DNA of 6,052 nucleotides from Legionellales bacterium UBA5158 (GCA_002413665.1 DHXK01000132.1:9218-15269); one strand, 5' to 3'. Shown: positions 1-6,052, counted from the stretch's first letter. Notes: generated by a model not told the origin, from the letters alone. Program-made: numbers and translations.

Positions 1-2617
1 TCAGTAAATCTAACTGTCTCAGAATGCTATCATTAACGCCTGCGAACACAACAGTCGCATTTTCAAAATTCAACTCCGAAAATAGCGCCACATTATTACT
101 ACTTTCCTCATAAGACTTAATGGTATAAATATTTTTGATATGCGTGGGACACAATACTTTAGCGATATTTTCTGCAGCTTTAGCCGTATCTCCTGTAGCC
201 ACTAAAACTGGAACTCCGACATGGCTACAATTTGGGATAAAATCCTGAACGCCGTCTTTTACAGGATTATCAATTAAAAATGTACAGACATGTTTTAAGT
301 TTTTAAAAATTTCTAATCCAATAATTTTCTCAATTTCTTGTTTATCGCCAGCAGAAAATGCGGTAAACAATTTTGAATATAATTCTGGAGTAATAACAGT
401 TTTAGCAACGCACCAATCTCTAGATAAAATCCCTGTACGCATATTCATTTTGTCATAATCAGTTAATAATTCAGTATTATTAAACTTATTACCTTTTGGA
501 ATTCCACAATATACCAAGTATTTATCATTATGATCTGATACTAAAGTCAGTCTTCCTCCAAATGTCTTTAATAAACCTAAATGCACAGTTTCAACACTTT
601 TCTTTTTGTCATTCAATTTAAACGTTTTGATAAAATGATTACTACTGACTCTTTCTACATTTAAACAATCATTATCTTTTAATAATTGTTTAAACTGATT
701 TAATATGGCATGTTCTTCAGGTTCAAGTTCTTTTTGGCTATCTGTGAATACAAAGCAGAACGTTTCAAAACTATCTTGCTGTTCTTTAACATCCTGAGGT
801 AGAAAATTTAATGGCTTGCTTTCTTGATTTGGAACTCGAGGTATCTGAACATGAGCTGGCATAGTTTTCGTCCAAAAGCCATTCACCTGCATGGTAAGTG
901 TTGTCAGGGTTCCTGTTTTATCTGAAACAATAATGACGCCTTTAGGAAACTTATCAGGGTAGTATCCTCCTAATACATTACACATATCGACTATCCTTAA
1001 TGCATCTACAGACTCAAAAGGCATATTGGATAACTGATTATTGAGCTCTTTTAGCATTTTACTATTAATCATTTCCCGCAAAAATGATTCAGAAAATGGA
1101 ATCATCATCTGGAACAAAGAAAATAATAATCTTACTGAGGTAGTAAATTTTCCTAGTCCATCTTCACCCAGATATAGACCCATCGCAGCAGACAATGCTA
1201 TCGCTCGAAGAATATTTGTTTGTTTATATTGATCAATAATTTTATTGATCATCGATTTCTTTTCGAAACTACTGTCTAAAATAATTTCTTTTTTCCTGGC
1301 AACGCGAACAAAAAAGTTTTCGGGATGACCACAAAAATCTATTTCAGCTCCATCCAATATACCTAGCTGTTTGCTATCTTGTATCGCTCTTTGATCAACT
1401 TCCTTAAATCCTGTTTGCAAAATATTTTTAGTTTTACATTTCAACCAAATATTTTCGCCTGTATACATTTTTAAATTCACACGAAATTCTTGATCTTCTA
1501 ACAGGTCCTCACTAAACTCATTTGCTTCATTACGCTTAAAAGAAAAAATTTCACCTGAGAGAGGGGCCGAAGCGTTATCAAAATTGTTTCCGCACCAAAC
1601 TAAATCACCACTTCTTAATTCATAGCGATTTACAGGAATTAGTTTATTCTCATTTTGAGTTTTTTGTAAAATATAATGAATCGATGTGTTATTTACAAAA
1701 TCATTTTCAATCTTTTTAAATTGAACAAACAGTTTTCGCATTATTTGTGGAATAATGTCAATTAAAACCGCAGGTAAATTTCTCAACTGTCTTGATAAAC
1801 CTCTGTCATTTAAAATATTATTAGCAATTAATCCCAGTTGAAAACTACGTGCAACCGTTGTCACTTCTTTGGTTAATAGACGATTAGCCAATAAATAAGT
1901 ATTGCTGATCGGTGTTAATCCTGAAGATATTAATGATGTATCAGATCGTTGTGCACCGTGCTTATATTGTAGTTTTAAAGAGATTTGTTGATATTTTTCT
2001 GCTGAATAAGAAATAATAGCTGGAATGACCAATGTACTGGCAGCTAAATTAAACAGTAATGAATACCTGTTTGGCAGCATGCCCATAAGCATTTTGCGAC
2101 CACCGGCAAAACTTGCTGAATATAAATAAAACTCTGCTAATAATTCACTGGCCGCAACTACTGAAAATCTCAATCTGGAAATGATTTTCTTTTCTGTTAA
2201 GCGCTGCGTTGATGAATAACTCATAACAGCTGAGCCAATTATAAATTTAAATACAAAATCGTAATCTTCACTATCTGTTATTGTTTGACTTAACCCTTTG
2301 GTGGCATACTCACCAACAGTATAAGCCATACTGGAAATCAGAATAGGTAAAATAATTTCTTTGAAATGACCAAAATTAATTTTGTCTAGAGAAAAAGTTA
2401 AACTAAGGGATTGAGTCAATTCTGTAAGAGTCTTGGCGACTAAGCTTTCTAAATATCGGTATTGTTCTCTTATATGTTGTGTACTATCTGCATTTTTTCC
2501 TTGAACAGAAATAACAGACACTAAAGAGGATGATTCTATTTTGTTGTCAGAAGACTGAGAGTTGAGAAATGATTTGCGTATGTTTTCTATTAACAAACGT
2601 TTCTTACGCGTTTCCAT
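1..2617 (-). CDS. Divergent P-type ATPase (E1-E2 type), C-terminus beyond the left edge
   Basis: The gene starts at ATG 2617 with AGGA seven bases upstream; 872 codons are visible and it stays open at the left edge. Motifs seen: GDLV at 337-340 and TGEN at 386-389 (actuator domain); a Pro in a hydrophobic segment at 507 (MIPFSE, the M4 counterpart); DKTGTLT at 566-572 with D566 as the phosphorylated Asp; DNPV at 783-786 (usual DPxR); TGD at 808-810; GVND at 860-863 (hinge). Hydrophobic segments lie near 88-101, 121-136, 151-170, 187-204, 468-483 and 493-510. The nucleotide-binding domain would span roughly 573-780, with GIPKG as a possible counterpart of the KGAPE loop. Family role: an inner-membrane pump driven by an aspartyl-phosphate cycle. 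There is no CPC in M4 and no CxxC domain at the N-terminus, so a P1B heavy-metal pump is unlikely; the substrate is unknown. Oddities: the first Asp of GDGxND is A859, no Lys is found in the usual place before it, and the actuator domain carries an insertion. Membrane segments M5 onward would lie outside the window. Family assignment is firm, activity is not. Confidence 0.9.
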   Translation of the reverse strand, partial: METRKKRLLIENIRKSFLNSQSSDNKIESSSLVSVISVQGKNADSTQHIREQYRYLESLVAKTLTELTQSLSLTFSLDKINFGHFKEIILPILISSMAYTVGEYATKGLSQTITDSEDYDFVFKFIIGSAVMSYSSTQRLTEKKIISRLRFSVVAASELLAEFYLYSASFAGGRKMLMGMLPNRYSLLFNLAASTLVIPAIISYSAEKYQQISLKLQYKHGAQRSDTSLISSGLTPISNTYLLANRLLTKEVTTVARSFQLGLIANNILNDRGLSRQLRNLPAVLIDIIPQIMRKLFVQFKKIENDFVNNTSIHYILQKTQNENKLIPVNRYELRSGDLVWCGNNFDNASAPLSGEIFSFKRNEANEFSEDLLEDQEFRVNLKMYTGENIWLKCKTKNILQTGFKEVDQRAIQDSKQLGILDGAEIDFCGHPENFFVRVARKKEIILDSSFEKKSMINKIIDQYKQTNILRAIALSAAMGLYLGEDGLGKFTTSVRLLFSLFQMMIPFSESFLREMINSKMLKELNNQLSNMPFESVDALRIVDMCNVLGGYYPDKFPKGVIIVSDKTGTLTTLTMQVNGFWTKTMPAHVQIPRVPNQESKPLNFLPQDVKEQQDSFETFCFVFTDSQKELEPEEHAILNQFKQLLKDNDCLNVERVSSNHFIKTFKLNDKKKSVETVHLGLLKTFGGRLTLVSDHNDKYLVYCGIPKGNKFNNTELLTDYDKMNMRTGILSRDWCVAKTVITPELYSKLFTAFSAGDKQEIEKIIGLEIFKNLKHVCTFLIDNPVKDGVQDFIPNCSHVGVPVLVATGDTAKAAENIAKVLCPTHIKNIYTIKSYEESSNNVALFSELNFENATVVFAGVNDSILRQLDLL

Positions 2618-2624
2618 AAGAGTA

Positions 2625-2628
2625 TCCT
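2625..2628 (-). promoter_or_regulatory. Ribosome binding site of the P-type ATPase gene
   Basis: AGGA on the minus strand lies seven bases before ATG 2617. It fixes the start of this edge-truncated gene; the encoded N-terminus (METRKKRLL) is basic and not a signal peptide. The SNARE-like gene has a very similar TAGGATA-type site at the same spacing. Confidence 0.65.
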
Positions 2629-2649
2629 AGGCTCGATAGCCATCCACAT

Positions 2650-2703
2650 TAGATTAAAATGCAGAGGTGGATTTTTGCTAACATCCACCTCAACGCTAAT
2701 CTA
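2650..2703 (-). terminator. Nested palindrome, probable terminator after the M4 protease gene
   Basis: The inner arms GAGGTGGAT (2664-2672) and ATCCACCTC (2683-2691) form a perfect 9-bp stem with a 10-nt loop. A second pair, TAGATTA (2650-2656) and TAATCTA (2697-2703), extends the symmetry across an unpaired internal stretch. It lies 70-124 bases past the protease stop codon. On the minus strand the inner stem is followed by TGCATTTTAATC, a modest T-rich run and not a clean U-tract. This makes it a plausible but not textbook rho-independent terminator. It would separate the protease transcript from the ATPase gene, which begins only 32 bases further on. Confidence 0.5.
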
Positions 2704-2773
2704 CCGTACTAAATGGAATTCCTTTTCTAGGTAAATTATAATTTTATATTAGGGCATTCATCAGCTCTAACTT

Positions 2774-4408
2774 TTAGCACTTACTTGTGTCTATTCCAAC
2801 ACCCTTAAATGCATCTACTACAACATCAACATCGTATTTGTAATCTTTTGTTGCTTTCACAACACCACACGCTGCATCTGCAAAAGTACTATTAGCAGTC
2901 CAATAATCCATATTGGCCTTCACCATCACATCAAACGCTTTTCTTGCATCCCACTCTTTAGCAGATCCTATCAAGTAATATACTTTATTAAATACGCCAC
3001 TTGTGTAGTGAACATTCAAACTATCTGTGTAATCTTTCATGTTATCAATTGAATGTCCGTCTTTAGTAGGATCATCCATATAACGAAGCGCACCCTCACC
3101 TTTAACAATTTCTGGTCCTATTTGCCAGCTATTCTTGCCGGTAGAATAAAATTCTGCTGCTTGTGCTGCCATATCAGAAAATGATTCATTTAATCCACCT
3201 GATTGTTTTTGATAAGTTAAATTAGAATGTTGAGAAGTAAAGCCATGACTAATTTCATGAGCGCCCACACCCAAAGATGTGAGAGGATAAAACATTTTAA
3301 TTCCGTCACCAAAATACATTTCGCTATTCATGGCTAAGAAAAATGCATTTTCCATCACTTGGCCCCACATGTCTTTAGCATGTACATTTAGCTTTAACAT
3401 CATAGGCTTACCATTTTCAGCTAACACAGGAAGCTTGTACCATTTTTGATACATGTCTCTGATTACCTGGCCAATGTACAACGCATCATTTGCCGGAGAG
3501 TAACCACCATTCACTGCGTCTAAATCTCCATCCCAATAGGCATTGCTATGGTCTGTATCCACAGCAGCACATTTGAATTGCGCGACAGGAGCATCACTAA
3601 AAGGAGGAGCATCCTTAGAACCGTCTTGCACAATGACATGTTCATTTCGTAAATAGCATGTATTTTTGCTGGCATTTCGTTGGATATCAAGCAATGGATA
3701 GTCATTTTTTAAACTATCATACGTTAACTTTCCCATCTTAGGATTACCACCAAATCCACTGCCTATGGTGTTCTCTAATGTTTGTACATTGTTCCAATGC
3801 TCATAAATAGAGAATGATGTAGCGTCTAAAATATAAGTCGGTTGCGCTGGCATACCATTTTTTTCACTTGATAAGAAACTTACTAAATAAGCCCAATGCG
3901 CTTTATTTGATTTATCTATATAAACCAATAAATTAATTTTTGATTTTGAATTATCAAATTGCTTGATGCCAGTTTCTTTTTGATAAATTTGAAAAGCTTG
4001 TGTTAGGGCTTTTTCTGTTTGCGCTGTACCCAACATCAATTCAGAAGGATTTCCCAAGTCAGCAGCAACACCTTGATAAATAGTACCATTCATAGTTGTT
4101 GCTGAATTTAAATTAGCCAAAGAAGCATTCGTACCCTGTGGAACATGCACTACTGAATCACTGCCCCAAACTGGATATCCAGAATATGTTTGTTGCACAC
4201 GCATGTGAGCTGTGTGATTAAAATCAACTGAAGAACTAATGGGTTTAATGGTGGATTGATTATGGCTAGCCGTTAATTGAGTTGAGATAAACGATTGTAA
4301 AACAGAAACTGGCTTATTTTTAAGATCGATAGGTTGCGCTGCAAACAAAGAATTGGAGCAAACCAATGCTACAACACTTACAGCGAAGACATGATGGCAC
4401 TTTTGCAT
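2774..4408 (-). CDS. Secreted M4 (thermolysin family) zinc metalloprotease, ProA/Msp-like
   Basis: This is a 544-aa preproprotease. The preferred start is ATG 4408, because GGAAGGG lies six bases upstream and the first 23-24 residues then form a standard signal peptide (MQKCHHVF, hydrophobic core, LFA/AQ cleavage). The frame is also open from an ATG at 4450, which would add 14 residues and bury the signal. In 544-aa numbering, the N-terminal half is an FTP/PepSY-type propeptide containing MRVQQTYSGYPVWG. The catalytic domain has NAFF..MYFGDG, then GVGAHEISHGFT with zinc ligands H384 and H388 and catalytic E385, third ligand E408 in GGLNESFSD, and the transition-state His H467 in NVHYTSG. All catalytic residues are present. 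Length and wording closely match Legionella ProA (543 aa), a type II-secreted protease that degrades host and environmental proteins; that identity is recalled, not searched. The mature part has at least four Cys, as expected for an exported enzyme. The gene lies 83 nt after the SNARE-like gene. I give no symbol because orthology versus paralogy to proA cannot be settled here. Confidence 0.95.
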   Translation of the reverse strand: MQKCHHVFAVSVVALVCSNSLFAAQPIDLKNKPVSVLQSFISTQLTASHNQSTIKPISSSVDFNHTAHMRVQQTYSGYPVWGSDSVVHVPQGTNASLANLNSATTMNGTIYQGVAADLGNPSELMLGTAQTEKALTQAFQIYQKETGIKQFDNSKSKINLLVYIDKSNKAHWAYLVSFLSSEKNGMPAQPTYILDATSFSIYEHWNNVQTLENTIGSGFGGNPKMGKLTYDSLKNDYPLLDIQRNASKNTCYLRNEHVIVQDGSKDAPPFSDAPVAQFKCAAVDTDHSNAYWDGDLDAVNGGYSPANDALYIGQVIRDMYQKWYKLPVLAENGKPMMLKLNVHAKDMWGQVMENAFFLAMNSEMYFGDGIKMFYPLTSLGVGAHEISHGFTSQHSNLTYQKQSGGLNESFSDMAAQAAEFYSTGKNSWQIGPEIVKGEGALRYMDDPTKDGHSIDNMKDYTDSLNVHYTSGVFNKVYYLIGSAKEWDARKAFDVMVKANMDYWTANSTFADAACGVVKATKDYKYDVDVVVDAFKGVGIDTSKC

Positions 4409-4414
4409 AATATT

Positions 4415-4421
4415 CCCTTCC
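4415..4421 (-). promoter_or_regulatory. Ribosome binding site that decides the protease start
   Basis: GGAAGGG on the minus strand lies six bases before ATG 4408. The upstream in-frame ATG at 4450 has no comparable purine run before it (the preceding bases read TTTATTGAATACATA). This favours the shorter, 544-aa protein with an exposed signal peptide. Confidence 0.7.
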
Positions 4422-4430
4422 ATAGTTAAT

Positions 4431-4461
4431 TTTATAAATTTCGTTGACATTATGTATTCAA
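4431..4461 (-). promoter_or_regulatory. Possible sigma-70 promoter for the M4 protease
   Basis: On the minus strand, TTGAAT (4456-4461) is followed by TTATAA (4432-4437, spacer 18) or the overlapping TATAAA (4431-4436, spacer 19). This lies in the AT-rich gap between the SNARE-like stop and the protease start, at a sensible distance from ATG 4408. In AT-rich DNA such matches arise by chance, so the call is tentative. Confidence 0.3.
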
Positions 4462-4479
4462 TAAATTAAAAATACAATT

Positions 4480-4505
4480 AACGGTTGTGACTTAACAACA
4501 TCGTT
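4480..4505 (-). terminator. Weak stem-loop at the end of the SNARE-like gene
   Basis: Arms GTTGT (4484-4488) and ACAAC (4495-4499) surround a 6-nt loop that contains the stop codon. Flanking AACG (4480-4483) and CGTT (4502-4505) could extend the stem with a 2-nt bulge. On the minus strand it is followed by AATTGTATTTTTAATTT. The stem is short and AT-rich, so read-through into the protease gene is quite possible. Confidence 0.2.
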
Positions 4506-5115
4506 TTTTTAACGTTTTCGTTTTTTCAAAATATATGTTAGCGTTATCTTGTAATTGTATGGTTTTACTGACAGTTACTGTGATGTCTTCACCTCGTTCA
4601 AGCATCTTATCTACTGCCTTTAGTGCTAAGGGAATGACTTCAGAATTCGTTTGATGAACTTTAGCAATCAGCATGTCCCTACCGATGTAACCAACAGGAT
4701 TTGCGATAATGTCAGCAAGTGATGTCTTTACTTTTTCTGGCCTGTAGTATACATGTTTTATATTTGCAAATAAATTGAAGAGCTCAAAGGCATATAATTT
4801 TTTTTTGCTACAGATTGCGATTAATATTTTTTCGCCGTGAATGGTATCTAGATAATGATGTTCATCATTTTCTTGCCGCCACATAACAGAGCCAGTCACT
4901 GTTTTAGTTTTAGCAGCTGCATCAGCAGCAGTATTTACATCAGCATGCATTTTCCCCGCAATTTTAGGTAATGTCTTTTTTTCTAGATCTTCTAATAGAT
5001 TAAATTGAAATATACTTTTGACTGTGCTTTGCTGAGAAAAATCAATTCGTTTGAAAATACCAAGGTCTGTTATTTGGTTTTCATCATAACTATATATTGC
5101 AATGGCAGTAAGCAT
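4492..5115 (-). CDS. Ykt6-like longin R-SNARE protein, candidate translocated effector
   Basis: This is a 207-aa protein that starts at ATG 5115 with AGGA seven bases upstream. Residues 1-124 resemble the longin domain of Ykt6: a first strand (LTAIAIYSY), then FSQQSTVKSIFQF at 26-38 against FFQRSSVQEFMTF in human Ykt6, and ILIAICSKKKLYAFELFNLF at 97-116 against the VVIADNEYPSRVAFTLLEKV region. Residues 150-202 form an R-SNARE motif. Zero-layer Arg is R174 in LERGE, and layers -7 to +8 are I150, V153, N157, V160, A164, A167, M171, R174, I178, T181, T185, L188, A192, Y195, T199, L202. KVxxxxxE to LERGE and VSK align with human Ykt6 without gaps. Family role: R-SNAREs zip with three Q-SNARE helices to drive membrane fusion. 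The tail LKKRCC is basic and ends in two Cys, with no transmembrane helix. An Ala/Lys-rich loop (about 55-72) is longer than in Ykt6, and P162 lies inside the SNARE helix. Bacteria have no SNARE-driven fusion, so action in a host cell is inferred. Ykt6 sequences were recalled from memory. Confidence 0.82.
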   Translation of the reverse strand: MLTAIAIYSYDENQITDLGIFKRIDFSQQSTVKSIFQFNLLEDLEKKTLPKIAGKMHADVNTAADAAAKTKTVTGSVMWRQENDEHHYLDTIHGEKILIAICSKKKLYAFELFNLFANIKHVYYRPEKVKTSLADIIANPVGYIGRDMLIAKVHQTNSEVIPLALKAVDKMLERGEDITVTVSKTIQLQDNANIYFEKTKTLKKRCC

Positions 5116-5238
5116 AATATTATCCTAACTGAATGTGCGTAGCATGCTATTTACAAAATAATGCAACAGTGAATTTATAACAAGCTAAATTATGAGAAAA
5201 GTATTAATATCGAATCAACTCACCATAAGGTCTTTATA
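5116..5238. promoter_or_regulatory. Divergent promoter region between the SNARE-like gene and the orphan gene
   Basis: These 123 AT-rich bases must hold the starts of both divergent transcripts. For the minus-strand gene, TTGTTA, a 17-nt spacer and TATTTT can be read within 5151-5182 (four of six matches each). TAGGATA just upstream of ATG 5115 is its ribosome site. For the plus-strand gene, TATTAATAT at 5202-5210 could be a -10 region, though without a good -35, and TAAGG at 5226-5230 is its ribosome site eight bases before ATG 5239. TTAATAT resembles part of the Legionella PmrA box (cTTAATatT), but two of nine positions differ and this is not enough to call. Confidence 0.4.
5140..5149. promoter_or_regulatory. 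Perfect 10-bp palindrome, possible operator
   Basis: TAGCATGCTA is self-complementary over its whole length and lies 25 bases upstream of the SNARE-like start, just downstream of the candidate -10 for that gene. A repressor site is possible. Short perfect palindromes also occur by chance, and no second copy is seen in the intergenic region. Confidence 0.25.
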
Positions 5239-5970
5239 ATGAGCCTCAATCGCAATCTTTTTGATGATCAAAATATTGTGTTATTCCCCTGCCTTAATTT
5301 AAGTGCTTTCTCTAACGCTGAAGAAAATAAATCCCTACTTTTCAAATGGCTTACTGATATCCGGCTAAATATTATTAAAAAATTCAGCCTGGAATTTACA
5401 TTACATTGGGGATACAGCGAAACACTTGAACTTGAGATTTATCACACTTTTTTAAAACATGCTGAACAAATGGGTTGGTGTGCTAGCCAGCTAAACAATA
5501 ATACATCCATTGTAAGCAATATTGATGAAATGGATTTTTATCAATTCGATCAATTTTTTATTAAACAATTTACCTCTAAAAAAATTCTACTTGAAATAAC
5601 TAACTGTTTTACAACTGAAGTATTAATTTCTCAAACTAAATGTAAGATTAGTAAAACATCAAATTGGTTCACTCTAAATCACAATTTTATTAATGAATTA
5701 AAAAAATTATTTATTGAGATAGGATTTCCTGTAAATAAAGCGCATAAGCTTTATGAGCTAACTCATGATAAAAAATTAATGCATTTTATTCCTAGCGAAT
5801 TTAAAAAAATATTTCTTAAAGAGTGCAAGCAGACCAAACTAATATTTAGTGAACAGTATTGGCAATTAGATCTGTCGACTCCTAAAAATCAAACATTTTT
5901 TCAGAACCATCATGAAAAGTTAGAACTCCAATCTGAAATGAATGATACTCGCGGGCTAGTGAATAGATAA
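5239..5970 (+). CDS. Hypothetical protein, 243 aa, unrecognised
   Basis: I do not recognise this family. The ATG at 5239 is supported by TAAGG eight bases upstream. The protein begins MSLNRNLFDDQNIVLF and has no signal peptide, no run long enough to be a transmembrane segment and no obvious nucleotide-binding or metal-binding motif. It is rich in Lys, Phe, Asn and Leu, with several amphipathic stretches (for example INELKKLFIEIGF near 154-166), so it is probably a soluble, mainly helical protein. The last 25 residues are polar and include EKLELQSEMND, a loosely glutamate-rich run. Such C-terminal runs (E-blocks) occur in some Dot/Icm substrates, but this one is weak. It is divergent from the SNARE-like gene and shares its upstream region, and it is followed 12 bases later by a GC-rich palindrome that could end transcription. 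Codon use looks as AT-rich as its neighbours. An effector role is only a guess from context. Confidence 0.75.
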   Translation: MSLNRNLFDDQNIVLFPCLNLSAFSNAEENKSLLFKWLTDIRLNIIKKFSLEFTLHWGYSETLELEIYHTFLKHAEQMGWCASQLNNNTSIVSNIDEMDFYQFDQFFIKQFTSKKILLEITNCFTTEVLISQTKCKISKTSNWFTLNHNFINELKKLFIEIGFPVNKAHKLYELTHDKKLMHFIPSEFKKIFLKECKQTKLIFSEQYWQLDLSTPKNQTFFQNHHEKLELQSEMNDTRGLVNR

Positions 5971-5982
5971 TTAGATGGAGCT

Positions 5983-6052
5983 GGTGGGCACACTTCGCTT
6001 TGCCCACCCTACGATAGATTTTATTAAGGTGTAGGGTGGGCAAAGCGAAGTG
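5983..6052. repeat. REP-like palindrome doublet (22-bp perfect inverted repeat), runs to the right edge
   Basis: Positions 5991-6012 and 6031-6052 are exact reverse complements over 22 bases, separated by an 18-nt AT-rich spacer. The first unit is itself a hairpin: GGTGGGCA (5983-5990) pairs with TGCCCACC (6001-6008) around a loop containing CTTCGCT. The second copy is cut by the window end and presumably continues as TGCCCACC. The element is strikingly GC-rich in this AT-rich region. Two inverted palindromic units with a short spacer are typical of REP doublets or small non-autonomous mobile repeats. Lying 12 bases after the orphan gene stop, it may also act as a terminator. Confidence 0.75.

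Noticed and set aside
1041..1232. 63-aa open frame on the plus strand
   Set aside because: It is antisense to the ATPase gene, inside a region encoding its M3-M4 segments, with no ribosome site or recognisable protein features.
1..2617. ATPase gene as a P1B heavy-metal pump (CopA/ZntA type)
   Set aside because: There is no CPC or similar motif in M4 and no CxxC metal-binding domain at the N-terminus.
3520..3705. 61-aa open frame on the minus strand
   Set aside because: It lies in another frame inside the M4 protease gene, whose own frame is clearly the coding one.
4340..4408. Lipoprotein signal at Cys17 of the protease (ALVC)
   Set aside because: The lipobox needs Gly, Ala or Ser before the Cys; here it is Val. 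The LFA/AQ site fits signal peptidase I.
4409..4450. In-frame ATG at 4450 as the protease start
   Set aside because: It has no ribosome site, and the extra 14 residues would precede an otherwise standard signal peptide. ATG 4408 has GGAAGGG at good spacing.
5201..5210. PmrA box upstream of the orphan gene
   Set aside because: Only seven of nine positions match the recalled consensus, and such AT-rich words are common here.
1..6052. CRISPR array, tRNA or rRNA genes, integrase or transposase genes
   Set aside because: No regularly spaced repeats, no cloverleaf-like or rRNA-like sequence, and no such coding motifs were seen on either strand.

Overview
The window is AT-rich (by eye about one third G+C) and looks like chromosome of a Legionella-like intracellular gammaproteobacterium. 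Two observations support this. One is a secreted M4 metalloprotease whose length (544 aa from the preferred start), propeptide and active-site segments closely resemble the Legionella zinc protease ProA/Msp. The other is a gene for a eukaryotic-type SNARE protein, a kind of host mimic expected in bacteria that deliver effectors into eukaryotic cells. The taxonomic call is inference, made without any database search.

Layout. Three genes lie on the minus strand, in the reading order SNARE-like gene (5115 to 4492), M4 protease (4408 to 2774), then a large gene from 2617 that runs off the left edge. That last gene is a divergent P-type ATPase: 872 codons are visible, with the phosphorylation motif DKTGTLT at residues 566-572, and it is the largest gene here. 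A fourth gene (5239-5970, plus strand) is transcribed divergently from the SNARE-like gene and encodes a 243-aa protein I do not recognise. The right edge holds a GC-rich REP-like palindrome doublet, a perfect 22-bp inverted repeat with an 18-nt spacer that reaches the last base.

The most interesting item is the 207-aa protein. It is collinear with eukaryotic Ykt6: an N-terminal longin-like domain, then an R-SNARE motif with Arg174 at the zero layer in the sequence LERGE, and a basic C-terminus ending in Cys-Cys. The SNARE part aligns with human Ykt6 (recalled from memory) without gaps for more than 50 residues. It has no transmembrane anchor and lacks the last three residues of the Ykt6 CCAIM-type prenylation tail. 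The likely role is a translocated effector that interferes with host membrane fusion.

The P-type ATPase is unusual: its phosphorylation, TGD and TGE motifs are intact, but the first Asp of the GDGxND hinge motif is Ala, and no Lys sits at the usual place upstream of it. How the genes work together is not shown by the sequence. A palindromic terminator-like element separates the protease from the ATPase, so they are probably separate transcription units. The SNARE-like and protease genes are 83 nt apart and could be co-transcribed or separate.
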